From assembly GCA_964017125.1 (NCBI GenBank), contig OZ024908.1:78370919-78434918 (forward strand): 64,000 nucleotides of DNA, written 5' to 3'. The DNA comes from Flabesymbios commensalis (lineage: Eukaryota > Annelida > Polychaeta > Terebellida > Flabelligeridae). The translations under genes and the position numbers were made by a program. The notes below the pieces were generated by a model that was not told the origin of the DNA, made no database searches, and saw only the letters and a program-made list of their open reading frames with translations. Below are positions 22,519 through 32,922 of this stretch, in pieces. Every line of letters starts with the position of its first letter. Within the stretch, counting starts at the first letter, position 1.

Positions 22519-22769
22519 CAACCCTTACAACGCTGAAATATTTCAGTATAATCCATGGAAACCAAAGGGTTCTTTTTAATTTGAAGTCATCATAAATGTC
22601 TTAGTTATCTCTTTCCGCGTCATTTAAACACCTTATGAGTTTACATACGATCATTATAAATTGTTAATTCTTTCAGTGCGGAGATCGACTTTAGATGTCA
22701 GAATCTGACTGACGTATACAGACGTCAGATTCAGACGTCTAAAGTCGATCCACGCGCTGAAAGGGTTAA
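22519..22769 (+). mobile_element. TTAA-1 MITE, reference copy
   Basis: A near-complete example. Left end CAACCCTTACAACGCTGAAA; body AACCAAAGGGTT, then AATTTGAAGTCATCATAAAT and GTCTTAGTTATCTCTTTCCG; right-hand hairpin from TTTCAGTGCGGAGATCGACT through GACGTCAGATTCAGACGTCT to GCGCTGAAAGGGTTAA. Ends are inverted (AACCCTT...AAGGGTT) with TTAA outside in the best copies. TTAA target plus CCC-starting termini is the signature of piggyBac-type elements; no transposase is encoded, so it would depend on one elsewhere. Confidence 0.88.
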
Positions 22770-23177
22770 AAATCAATAAAACATATAAAAACCCCAACTC
22801 TTATTATTATTCTAGTATCCAGTGGGTGGATGCCGTCTTATAACCACTATTTGACGAATTAAGATGGTTCCTGGGCTGAGCGATAAAAGAGGAGAAACCT
22901 ATGAATAGCAAGTTGATTGGTCTGTATTCAGCTACTTGACCATCTGACTCCAGAGAATGATCGATAGCGATTGACCTGTTACATCACTCAGTCAGTGTAA
23001 TGTATGCTTAGTCAGGCTGATAGATGCTCTTGGGGTTGAAATAAAAAAGAGCAGTTTTAATACATGTCAATTAGAGAAAGGGCTTATTTAGCAGCTACAC
23101 TGCTTCAGCAATCTATTCTCCGCTCTGCCTCCACGTGGGCGTATAACCACATGATTCCTCAGACAATTCGACACGTT
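22770..23177. other. Intergenic, nothing recognised
   Basis: No repeat family or coding motif seen. Confidence 0.4.
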
Positions 23178-23268
23178 CACCCGATGCTGGTTTATTGTTT
23201 GGCCGACGTCGTAGTTGGTGGCCCAGCATTAACCAGCTTCGGGTCGACGTCTCGTGTCAGCTGCAACT
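23178..23268. mobile_element. PalA palindrome copy
   Basis: CCCGATGCTGGTTTATTGTT then TGGCCGACGTCG, right arm GGTGGCCCAGCATTAACCAG then CTTCGGGTCGACGTCTCGTG. Confidence 0.7.
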
Positions 23269-23544
23269 ACTGTTAGATTATAATTTATCAGGGGGCTCTC
23301 GATGCATTAACACAATGTTGTTTTAAGCATATAAACAATATCGGGTTAGGGCTACGTGTTGAATGTTATTTTACAGATGTATTTAATCTAGAAATAAGAA
23401 GGAAAGAAATAAATCACATTGTTTGTTTTTCCTTCAAATAAAGCTCTCGTCTTCTTCTCATAGCGTTGTGATTTCTTAACCTAGATCTGTTTAAGAATCC
23501 CCGATAATATCAAGATACTTATAGTTTTTAGCATTATTCCGTCT

Positions 23545-23573
23545 CCGCCGCCGCTGCCGCCGCCGCCGCGGGC
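23545..23573. repeat. Short (GCC)n run
   Basis: CCGCCGCCGCTGCCGCCGCC with further CpG, an isolated GC-rich patch of about 30 bases in AT-rich DNA. Too short to call a CpG island. Confidence 0.7.
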
Positions 23574-23621
23574 GTATCAGAAATTTTGCTCTTTAACTGA
23601 TAAATTGTGTTTATTTTTTAC

Positions 23622-23870
23622 AGACATGACCTATGTGCCTGGGCAATTCTTCCCAAAAAATTGTTTGGCCACCAAGCCATAAGCGGCCATTTTCCAAGAT
23701 GGCCTCCTCAGAAGCTTGTGGGCACCATAACTTATGAGCCGTTAGTTGGATTGCATTCAAATGAGATAGGGTTGTTCTCTAGGTATTTCTGATGATGTGA
23801 TTAATTTATGGGATAAATCTCGTGAAAACAAAATGGCTGCTGCATCCATATAAAAAAACATTGACATTGT
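23622..23870 (+). repeat. Tandem duplication, unit 1
   Basis: ACATGACCTATG, CACCAAGCCATAAGCGGCCA, TTTTCCAAGATGGCC, GGGCACCATAACTTATGAGC and AACAAAATGGCTGC are repeated in the same order at 24019-24245. GGCCATTTTCCAAGATGGCC inside the unit is a small palindrome. Confidence 0.85.
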
Positions 23871-24018
23871 CTCATTTTTAAAAAAATTATTTATTTTTAT
23901 ATCGGCGTAGTCATACCAAATTTCGAAAAGTTTCTTTAAGGCATGTTTCGGGGGGGGGGGGTGGTGGGGGTTTCAGTTAAAAAAAAATTTAACTATTTTT
24001 TCTATACATTTATTTTCT

Positions 24019-24245
24019 ACATATGACCTATGGGACCTCTTCTTTTCTTCGGATATTTTTTGAGGGCACCAAACCATCAACGGCCATTTTCCAAGATGGC
24101 CATCTCAAAAATTGTGGGCACGATAACTTATGAACCGCTGGTTAAAATGCATTTAAATTTGTTCTCTATGTATTTTTGATGATCTGATTAACTATTGGGA
24201 TGGATCCTTTAAAAACAAAATGGCTGCCGCAGCTATTTAAAAAAA
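24019..24245 (+). repeat. Tandem duplication, unit 2
   Basis: Second copy of the 23622-23870 unit (offset about 397 bases), diverged to roughly three-quarters identity by eye. A G run precedes it at 23950-23959. Confidence 0.85.
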
Positions 24246-24956
24246 TAATTAGGGGAGATGGTCATTATATATATATATATACTTGAGTGGTCACCTGGAA
24301 ATATCTACACTCAGCAGTGTCACCTGCCCATGTGTAGAAACTGCTAAACTTCATCTCTGGCTTGGATAATAATGCAGTGGTAAAAAAAACAAGTCAGTGG
24401 AAATTCCCCTTCTACCAAACCCATGAGGGGGGGGGGGGGGTGTTTCAGATTTTTTTAAATGCCGCCATGCTGAGTGGACTTGGAAACCTGCCAACACCTC
24501 GAGTTGGCAAACTATCATTATTCATAGGAGACCCTAACCTTTCCAGTCCTTTACCTGAGTGAGAGGGCTGGTTTCGAGTCTAGGAAATAGGCCTATCTCA
24601 CGGGGTTGCTTTTTTAAAGTTTTTGTGCCGAAAACAGTCACATCTAGTTATGTTTATAGGAACAAAGCGACCCCTTGGATATGAAGGTGTGTATCTGCCA
24701 CACAAAGATACACCCTTTCATACTCAAGGAGACGATATTATGTTCAGACAAAGTATAATTGATAATCATCATATGTTATGAGCATTCAGTCATAATCAGA
24801 TAGGAAATATTATGTTTCAATTATTAAAAAGTAACCTTATTTTATTATTAATTTATTTTTATTAAATTTCGTCCGATTTAATAAACACATACATTCATAT
24901 TGTATGCATCTCTAAGATCGGTTCGTCCGCAGAGTTAGGCTTGTTACCTCTATAAT
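24246..24956. other. Intergenic with short simple repeats
   Basis: Contains (TA)n at about 24267-24281 and a 14-base G run at 24427-24440. No other feature recognised. Confidence 0.45.
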
Positions 24957-25423
<467 letters not shown>

Positions 25424-25519
25424 CCTCGAGAAGCCAAGCCTTACTGTAGACGAGATGTTTTTGCAGGGCAACTAACCAGAACCTTTAGAACCCCTTTTGT
25501 CTGCACGTGGTAGATAATT

Positions 25520-25640
25520 CAGATACAGATACATAGATTCAGATTCAGATTGTTTATTTTTTCCATAGCAAATACAAATTTAATTCACATAAACAAAAAC
25601 ATACATTTGAAAAGAATAGTCTGAATATCGAGATGAGTAA
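25520..25640 (-). mobile_element. Probable LINE 3' end with (TCTGAA)n tail
   Basis: On the minus strand: TTTGTATTTGCTATGGAAAA, then AATAAACAATCTGAATCTGA ATC-type repeats. AATAAA followed by a hexanucleotide tail is typical of CR1-like LINE 3' ends. A similar tail is seen at 44208-44330. Confidence 0.5.
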
Positions 25641-25891
25641 CATGGGAACGCCATCTACTGATGGCTTAATGTACTTGTTTTTTTATTTGTCTATTTCTAC
25701 TGGACGACAAGAAACAAATTATCTTCATATTAAGACGCATTTTCACACATGTTTAATACACATAATATAATAAATTGCGAGCTCAGGAGTTTAACTTTTA
25801 AAGCTCTGAGCTGCTGAGTAGACATATTCGGTCACTTAAATTTATGTCTCGCTAACGCGATCCACAAATTAGGTGACATCATTTCACATAT

Positions 25892-26118
25892 TTAACCCTT
25901 GAAGCACGGAGATCCACAGAGTCTGACATCTGTAGACGTCAGATTCTGATATCTAAAGTCGATTCCCGCACTGTAAGAGTCAGAATATGTATAACGGTCG
26001 TAGATATAGGTATTCAAATAAATCGGAAAAAGATAACTTAGACATTTATAATAATTTCAAATAAAAAACCCTTTGGTCCCCATAATTTAAATACAAATCT
26101 TTCAGCGCTTTAAAGGTA
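25892..26118 (-). mobile_element. TTAA-1 MITE copy
   Basis: TTAACCCTTGAAGCACGGAG, hairpin centred on GTAGACGTCAGATTCTGATA, body GGTCGTAGATATAGGTATTC, right end TTTCAGCGCTTTAAAGG. Confidence 0.85.
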
Positions 26119-26236
26119 AAAGCATTTTTCAGATCTAAAAACTGGCTACACAGCTGCGAGTGAAGCCACAGAAACACTAGTGCAGGTGGTACAGTCGACG
26201 TCAGCGCTTTGGGGGTTAAAGGCCACATGGCCGTTT

Positions 26237-26415
26237 GTGAAATTCATCACTCTAGTCAATTTCCTATCTGTTGGGCTATGACGTCTCGCATGATTTATCA
26301 GCCATGAAATACGTCAGGTCATTATGCCTGCCCCTAAGGGGATCCTGTTCTCGGCAATCCGCAGTGCAACAACGTCAGCTCAATGCCGGTTCAACGTCGG
26401 GAATGTTGGTACGAG
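26237..26415 (+). repeat. Dispersed repeat H, copy 1
   Basis: Shares GAAATTCATCACTCTAGTCA, AGCCATGAAATAC, GGTCATTATGCCTGCC, AGGGGGATC-like and AATGCCGGTTCAACGTCGG segments with 32030-32198. Same order and orientation, about 70 percent identity by eye. Nature unknown. Confidence 0.75.
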
Positions 26416-26573
26416 TGCAGACGTGCAGCACTTTGTTGTCATGTATATGCATAGCATTTTTCGACAAATAAATTCAGTGCAAGAAAGTCATCCACCTACT
26501 CAATTGTAGCATATGCTCATCCTTCAATTATTTGCAAGGGCATACGTTTTTTCTGTGATATAACTCTCTTATT

Positions 26574-26780
26574 ATAGATAGATAGATAGATATTTATTGA
26601 CGACGGTAAGTCTATGCAGACTTATGCGTTATTAAAATGAACATATGTACAAGACTATATACAACAGGATTAGTTCGATAAAATATGCATGCTAAGTTAA
26701 CCTAAATATGTTAAAATCAAACGACATTATATACTAAAACAAGCACAGGCTAAATCAAATATGCATCAGACCTATTTAAA
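26574..26780 (-). mobile_element. Probable LINE 3' end with (TATC)n tail
   Basis: Minus strand: TTAATAACGCATAAGTCTGC, ACTTACCGTCGTCAATAAAT, then ATCTATCTATCTATC. AATAAA-like signal plus tetranucleotide tail. No protein part attached. Confidence 0.5.
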
Positions 26781-26892
26781 ATAACCTACAGTTAAACAGC
26801 ATTGGCATGATATTTTAAAGTTTATATATGGGAAATAACAGATTCCTGATAGTAATGTTTTCAATATGGCAGTTCAAACCTGCCAAGAACTA

Positions 26893-26980
26893 GATGTGGC
26901 ATCAACGTTGTTTTAATATTAGTCCAGTATCGTAGACGGAGGGCCAACACTAAACTAGCATTTATTCCACGTTTTGGAAA
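26893..26980. mobile_element. PalA palindrome copy
   Basis: ATCAACGTTGTTTTAATATT then AGTCCAGTATCGTAGACGGA and GGGCCAACACTAAACTAGCA; degenerate. Confidence 0.6.
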
Positions 26981-27032
26981 ACATCTGAAAGGCATGTATC
27001 ATGTCAAAAGAAAAGGCAAACAAGATACATTG

Positions 27033-27115
27033 AGGCAGTGTTGTTTTAATGCTGGCCTAGCGTCTACAACGCTGGCCTACCATTGAAACAATATTTGTTC
27101 AATGCCATATATTTG
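27033..27115. mobile_element. PalA palindrome copy
   Basis: GTGTTGTTTTAATGCTGGCC then TAGCGTC on the left; ACGCTGGCCTACCATTGAAA then CAATATTTGTTCAATG on the right. Confidence 0.65.
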
Positions 27116-27379
27116 ATTATTTAATTTGAAAGTTACCGAGCACACACGAGGCGTTGGCTCAATGTTAGTCTGAGATGTCAGGTTTTTGTCTTGTTAAACC
27201 ACACGCCAGTGCCCATGTTATGCTGCGTTAAGCGTGGATATCTGGTGAGTAATAAGCCGTATGCCATATACCTATACGTATTATTAGAAACAAAGTGGCT
27301 TCTGCATCGAGTTCCATTGGCGACCGAGCAGCGATTAGAAACGCCGCCAAAACACGAGATGATCTATTCTTTCCATTTG

Positions 27380-28735
27380 TACTCCTTCCCTCAATATCTA
27401 AAATTTTGAAAAAACTAATTTTCAAACAATTGAGTACATATTTAAATCAACATAAACTTTTATATGCCAGTCAGTATGGTTTTAGGGCTGGTCATTCTAC
27501 TGAGTTAGCATCGATTGAACTAATTGATAGAATCACTCAAGACCTTGATATAGGCAAAATACCGATATCCATTTTCTTAGATCCCTCAAAGACATTCGAC
27601 ACTCTTGATCACGTTATTTTACTTCAGAAATTAAATTATCATGGTATAAAGTCAGTGGAGTTAAAACTTTTTAAAGACTATTTACAAAATAGAACCCAAT
27701 ATGTTTCTTATGATAATACTAATTCTGATATGTATCGTATATCCACTGGTGTGCCTCAAGGGTCTATATTGGGCCCCCTTCTATTTATCATATATATTAA
27801 TGATTTATGCAATGCCAGTAAACTGTTTCAGATGATTATTTATGCTGATGATACTACTTCATACTCCACATTGGATGTTTTTGGGAATTATATTTCCAAA
27901 AAATTAAATTTAGAATTAACAAAAGTTGCAGACTGGATAAAGTTGAGCAAATTATAAATCAACATAAAAAAAATCCAAATTCATGGTATTTCATATGCCT
28001 CAAAAACAAGTCAATATACCAAATATAGAGATTGAAAATATCAAAATAGAATTTGCTGGTGAATTTAATTTTTTAGGGTTAACAATAGTTACAATACACA
28101 AGCATTTGAAATGGGATTCACACATAAACAAAATAGCTTCTATGTTTTTTAATATTATAGGAATTATGTACCGGCTTAAACACATGGTTCCTTCTGAAAT
28201 TATTTTAACCATATATAATGGGCTGATTAAACCACATGTACTTTATGGTCTTAAGTGCTGGGGTTTCAACCAGGAAAGAATTTTAAAATTACAGAAGAAA
28301 GCCATGCGAATTATATGTTCGCGTGGTTACCTCTCTCACAGTGAGCCCCTCTTTAAGAAGCTAAATGTGCTTAAAATTGATGGTATGTTTAAGCTTCAAC
28401 TGTTAATGTTTTGTTTTGACCTGATACATAACAATTTTCCTGCATATTTCATTAACGTGTCTTCACTTTTACAACCAGTAATCTACCATCATAACATCAG
28501 ACAAAAAAGAAACGGCTGAGTTGCTCGAGTAAAGCATGTATTTGCTCAAAAATGTATGCGTTTTTGTACTCAAGATATTTTAAATAAATCGAACGGCATT
28601 ATAACAGATAAAATAAAAACTCATAGTCGAAAAGGATTTTCAGTATATCTTAAATGTTTTCTTGTAAATGCATACAACTCAATATGTTTAATACCAAACT
28701 GCTATTTATGTTCAAAAATTGCTGTTTCGTAATAC
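27380..28735 (+). mobile_element. CR1/Jockey-type LINE, reverse-transcriptase to ORF2 end
   Basis: The best preserved LINE here. Frame 1 (to 27957) has VLLPSISKILKKLIFKQLST, QYGFRAGHSTELASIELIDR, ISIFLDPSKTFDTLDH (catalytic Asp of motif A), YRISTGVPQGSILGPLLFII then YINDL, and IIYADDTTSY (catalytic motif C). The frame shifts between about 27957 and 27985 and continues MVFHMPQKQ, FNFLGLTI, LKWDSHINKI and RLKHMVPSEIILTIYNGLIK (thumb). A stop at 28518-28520 is followed in frame by RFCTQDILNKSNG and ITDKIKTHSRKGF, with the terminal stop at about 28733. The copy is 5'-truncated just inside the reverse transcriptase, so there is no endonuclease. Few breaks: relatively young. Confidence 0.93.
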
Positions 28736-28896
28736 ACGGTGCACTTTGGACGTAGGCCTTCTTTGGCCCTATTTCTGGTCAAGGTGAAGGTTATTATATA
28801 AGATCGTATTATTACATTTTTTATCCATGCAGTCCGCTAATTTTAACGTTCTCTATATATTTAATTTGTGTCTCTGTTTTTTGCGTTGATACATAT

Positions 28897-29150
28897 AGTC
28901 CGGAAAAAACTGCATACGTCGCGGGGAAGACGGAGAGACAAAAAGACATCCAATAACTAAATAGTAACATTAATGCGGAGGGAGAAGCATGCAAATACGA
29001 GTGTAGTCTAATAGCATGCAAATACGAGTGTAGTCTAATAGACTACACTCGTATTTGCATGCTTCTCCCTCCGCATTAATGTTACTATTTAGTTATTGGC
29101 CGTCTTTTTGTCTCTCCGTCTTCCCCCCGACGTATGCAGTTTTTTTCAGA
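28897..29150. mobile_element. Near-perfect palindrome (foldback element)
   Basis: The left arm from GGAAAAAACTGCATACGTCG to GAGTGTAGTCTAATAG is matched by the reverse complement on the right, ending GACGTATGCAGTTTTTTTC. The arms are about 110 bases with very few mismatches. At the centre a 27-base block (GCATGCAAATACGAGTGTAG TCTAATA) is duplicated in tandem on the left arm only. No coding capacity. High arm identity suggests recent origin or active homogenisation. Confidence 0.9.
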
Positions 29151-29154
29151 AACA

Positions 29155-29303
29155 ATATATTACTTTATTGAAGGGTGGCCTGCATGGAAGCGGCTTGTCA
29201 TAAGCCTTTTGCAGGTCTCCTTTGCTTTTTTATAATCATTTGCATAAATGTATGTTTCAAGCATAAATAAAAAAACTGACTTGAATTGAATTGAATTGAA
29301 TTG
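29155..29303 (+). mobile_element. Probable LINE 3' end with (TTGAA)n tail
   Basis: A UTR-like block (GGCTTGTCATAAGCC hairpin, CTTTTGCAGGTCTCCTTTGC, TTCAAGCATAAATAAAAAAA) ends in CTGACTTGAATTGAATTGAA. This is the layout of a LINE 3' terminus with a pentanucleotide tail. No coding sequence is attached. Confidence 0.55.
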
Positions 29304-29535
29304 TACCCCACCTCTGTACGCATACAAAACGGAGACTCCACCTCTGTACACATACAAAGCAAAGATTGCACCTCTGTACGCATACAAAGCAGAGACCGCA
29401 CCTCTGTACGCATACAAAGCAGAGACCCCACTTCTGTACGCAAACACAACAGATAGCCCACCACTGTACGCATACAAAGCAGAGCCCGCACCTCTGTACG
29501 CATACAAATCAGAGACCGCACCTCTGTACGCATAC
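29304..29535 (+). repeat. 30-bp minisatellite, left part
   Basis: About eight units of consensus CACCTCTGTACGCATACAAA then GCAGAGACCG. Because 30 is a multiple of 3, stop-free frames (LYAYKAETAP on plus) run through it; these are not considered genes. The array resumes after the SINE at 29851. Confidence 0.93.
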
Positions 29536-29850
29536 GGGCGGGGGCCCTAGGGTAGTGGTTAGCACCGCTGCCTTTCATGCCAGAGTTCGGGGTTGGGTTC
29601 TCGGTCTCAGCGGTTTGAAAAAAAACAAAAATATGTTTCTTCCCATCCACGTGTGAAAGTCAGTATTGTGGGGAGCCTCCGTGACCGAGAGGTAGCGTGC
29701 TAGGCCTCAGACCGCCAGGGCTCGAATTTCGAATCCTGTGTCTGGAGGACAGTGTCATCTCAATCATCTCACCATCCTCAGAAAGTTCTCCTGGCCTAGT
29801 TTAGCCTATATGTGCACAAAGGTGGCCTAAAGCCAGATTCATTTCATTTT
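29536..29850 (+). mobile_element. SINE-1, full copy inside the minisatellite
   Basis: GGGCGGGGGCCCTAGGGTAG start, both tRNA-like heads intact in outline, CTCACCATCCTCAGAAAG and CCTATATGTGCACAAAGG in the 3' part, tail ATTCATTTCATTTT. Flanked by CTCTGTACGCATAC on the left and CTCTGCATAC on the right, a target-site duplication that has lost a few bases. Closely similar to the copy at 59122-59440. Confidence 0.92.
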
Positions 29851-29905
29851 CTCTGCATACAAAGCAGAGACCGCACCTCTGTGGTTTACAAAGCAGAGAC
29901 CTGTA
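29851..29905 (+). repeat. 30-bp minisatellite, right part
   Basis: CTCTGCATACAAAGCAGAGA then CCGCACCTCTGTGGTTTACA and AAGCAGAGACC: two more units of the array split by the SINE. Confidence 0.85.
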
Positions 29906-30911
29906 AAGTAAGCAACTACTTTTTTTAACTTTTAACTATAGAGGGTGAAATTGTGTCATGCAGAGAGATCGCAGCCAAACTTTGATACCCTGGTTTTCTC
30001 TACCACTGTGAGCGCTGCTAGGTTTCACGTGGATTAAAGTGTGGATCAATGAGAAGACCTCTAGGAAAGATGTTCACAACAGCAGGTGGAAGCTTTGTAC
30101 TGAGTGGTTAATGACTTCCAGGTCCATTGGCAGGTATAAAAACCAGATGGAGAAACATATGTAGACGTCTAGGTTGTTATTTATATGTGTGTTTCAGTCG
30201 TAGTAAGCAAACATCACGTAACAATCAGAACGTTTTGACACAGAGCCACTGGACCTGCGCTCCAATATCAACACGTGCCTCCCAGCAATCTGTAAGCAAA
30301 AAAGAGGGTCTACATGTATGCCACCATCACCGCCACGCGTGCAACAGATTGGTTGTCTCAAGTATGGTATCACAACCCCTAAATCAAATAACAACTAAAT
30401 TATAGCGATGGTTAGCTAATCTCCTCAGACCATTATCTCATTGGACGGAGGATCGAACTTTATTTTTGATCCGATTGTATTGATTTGTTTTTGTATTTTA
30501 TTTCATTTATTTTGTCTTAAAAATTACTATTATCAAGCAGTTGAAAAAGGGGTGTGCCGCGTGCCGCGTGGATTAAGTTTTTATATTTGTCGCTTTTAAT
30601 AATATATATTTTTAGTATTTGAATATCAGGAAGATCCTAAACATAAATGTCACAGAAAATCATAACCAATGAAGAGGAAGCACTAGGTCGAGATTATTTC
30701 CTACTCATATGCGCAGTAATAGAGGCTACATTGTACTATGCAGGTTTTTTTTATAGTTTAATGTATTGTATACTGTGCGCAACCACGCTAGCGAACAACC
30801 TATGGTTTCCTAAAATACAGAGATATGAACGAAGATCAGACTTTAAATATTGTAAAAGCATTAGTATATAACCTTCTGCAACATTAAGTGAAACAGATGG
30901 TGTCTCCAATA
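29906..30911. other. Intergenic, nothing recognised
   Basis: No repeat family or coding motif recognised. A CGTGCCGCGTGG duplication near 30558 is the only local pattern. Confidence 0.4.
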
Positions 30912-30991
30912 TACTACCGTGCAAAGCCAAAAGGCAGTATCTGCTCACTCTATAAGTAAGCAGATACTACCTTGTGGCTTTGCACGGCAGT
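30912..30991. mobile_element. PalB palindrome, reference copy
   Basis: Left arm TACCGTGCAAAGCCAAAAGG then CAGTATCTGCTCACT pairs with the right arm AGTAAGCAGATACTACCTTG then TGGCTTTGCACGGCA, with a very short loop. The arms are about 37 bases with three or four mismatches. Confidence 0.85.
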
Positions 30992-31260
30992 ATAACATTC
31001 AATAGAAAAGATGAAAAGCAATTTGAAAACTATGATGCGAGCATTTTGACATACGAGCTTTCTGGGTAAAAACCTCATCGAGCTAACAAAAAAACAGATA
31101 TCCATTTCGTATTATAGCTTTGCTTCAGGAGCCCTCTGAGAAACAGATCGGCCTTGTGTTTTTCTCCATCACCCGGGGTGTTTTATTCATGACTACTGGG
31201 TGGTGGACGAAATCAACAACTTAACACCAACATTCCGCGCTTATATTGTTTTCTGGACTT

Positions 31261-31331
31261 GAATGAATGAATGAATGAATGAATGAATGAATGAATGAAT
31301 GAATGAATGAATGAATGAATGAATGAATGAA
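31261..31331 (+). repeat. (GAAT)n tetranucleotide array
   Basis: About 18 perfect GAAT units. On the minus strand this is (ATTC)n, the same tail type as SINE-1, but the adjoining sequence 31332-31500 is not a clear SINE-1 copy. Confidence 0.95.
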
Positions 31332-31560
31332 TATGAAAGAATGGATGACTGGAAACGTTCGGTTCCAGAATCAAACTCCAGCCATTATCTGACTGGTCTT
31401 TTGTTGAGCAGTTTACTGGACCCTTGCAGATTGGCCTCCACGCTAGCGACCATTGCTTGGTCTTAGTGGAGGTCTCCTGATCAACAAAAATATATACCAC
31501 TGCTTCTATATTACTATGTACTTACTCTCTTTGATCAAATAAATGAATCTGAATCGTACG
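31332..31560. other. Possible decayed retroelement
   Basis: On the minus strand a stretch with GGTCGCTAGCGTGGAGG and GGAGTTTGATTCTGGAACC resembles worn A- and B-box sequence and leads into (ATTC)n, suggesting an old SINE. The plus-strand right end ATCAAATAAATGAATCTGAA looks like a LINE tail. Neither reading is secure. Confidence 0.3.
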
Positions 31561-31648
31561 TAATGGAAGGAATATGCCATTTGACTAAAACATAAACCAT
31601 AGAGATTACGTTTCTTCATCTATATAAACTACGTAAGGGGGGGGGGGG

Positions 31649-31761
31649 GGTAAGAGGGGCAGAATTCAATCTCCGAGGGGGGAGAGGGCTGGAGATTTTT
31701 TAAAATAAATAAACTCCACCCCCCCCCCCCTCTCTAGAGATTAAATGGTGGCCCCCTAACC
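31649..31761. mobile_element. Poly-C MITE, copy 2
   Basis: Left GTAAGAGGGGCAGAATTCAA then TCTCCGAGGGG; right end, on the opposite strand, GGTTAGGGGGCCACCATTTA then ATCTCTAGAGAG. Same termini as 3329-3563 but with a much shorter middle. A G run (31637-31650) abuts its left end and a C run (31718-31730) its right end. Confidence 0.6.
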
Positions 31762-32029
31762 ACCCTTGAGCTGTATTCCATGAAGTCTTTACAGTATCAT
31801 TATCTTAGAGCAATATTTTGGAGGTTTATTTGTCTTGAATCCAGACCGGTGACAACCACTAATACAGTTCCACTGTGTAGATGCAAAAATTAAGCACAGA
31901 CTAATGTAATATAATTTGCAGGTAAGAAATTGAGACAATTTATGTTTTTGTAATTATATGTAGCACAACTAACCTTTTCTAGAAAACATAACGTAGGACC
32001 TGAGAGGGAGCTGAGAGGTTATCTGGTTT

Positions 32030-32198
32030 GATGAAATTCATCATTCTAGTCAATCTCCGATCTGTTCGTCTTGTGCGATTTAGCCATGAAATACTTCTGG
32101 TCATTATGTCTGCCACTAGGGGGATCAATGCTCTACAACCTTTGATGTATAAATGTCAGCACAATGTTGTATCACCGTCGGCGATGCTAATACTGCAC
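32030..32198 (+). repeat. Dispersed repeat H, copy 2
   Basis: GATGAAATTCATCATTCTAG, TAGCCATGAAATACTTCTGG, TCATTATGTCTGCCACTAGG then GGGATC match 26237-26415. Confidence 0.75.
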
Positions 32199-32922
32199 TG
32201 AATTATCCTGGCATCGGCATAAAATTTGCTGATGAAGAAGTTTTCAATTTCATTGCAAGGAGGAATATCACAGGGAACTAATAAGAATGTGTAATATGAA
32301 AACTATTATCTGTGCCACTCTTTGATTGGATGGACCATATCAGCCTTATTATACCATCTCTCGTAGGAAACAAAATAAGATCGATAATTATATGTTGTTC
32401 TTATAATCTAATAATCCAGAAAACTATTATATTTTTATGTTTTCCTTATGATATGGCAAAATGTTTTTAAAAGTCATTGTATTATTTTAATGTTTATTTA
32501 GGGAAAATACAAGAAAATAAAAAAAATAAAAATATTGATCCAATTTAATCAGATATATTGTGTGCAAAAAGTCGTTAAGGAGGCAATGTGAAGAAAAGGA
32601 TAATACTCCTCTCCGTGTTATGGCGATATTGCCTACTGGACACCCGATGAGCTGTACGCGATTTAAAAATGGGACTTTTAGGAACTTATCATGCTGACGA
32701 TGTGTCACTAAAATGACAAGTGACATAGAGGGCACATGAAACTGTTTCCCACCCAATTTAAATAACAACTGAATGAATGGTAGAAGGTGATAAATTGATT
32801 GTGTCACGTGACACGTCTGATCGTCACTTCGTGAGGATGATAGTGCAGTACAAAGCTTACAACGTTTACGGTTCTAGTTCCATTTACCACAATGAAGAAG
32901 AAACGATGCCTCGAAAATAATT
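32199..32922. other. Intergenic, nothing recognised
   Basis: A 106-residue minus-strand frame at 32487-32807 has no recognisable domain. No repeat family seen. Confidence 0.4.

Noticed and set aside
23545-23573. CpG island or promoter
   Set aside because: Only about 30 bases of (GCC)n in AT-rich DNA; no neighbouring coding sequence.
29198-29656. 115-150 residue frames with LYAYKAE-type repeats
   Set aside because: A 30-base tandem repeat (multiple of three) followed by SINE sequence; no real coding evidence.
31213-31500. Frame with IHSF repeats
   Set aside because: Produced by the (GAAT)n array read on the minus strand.
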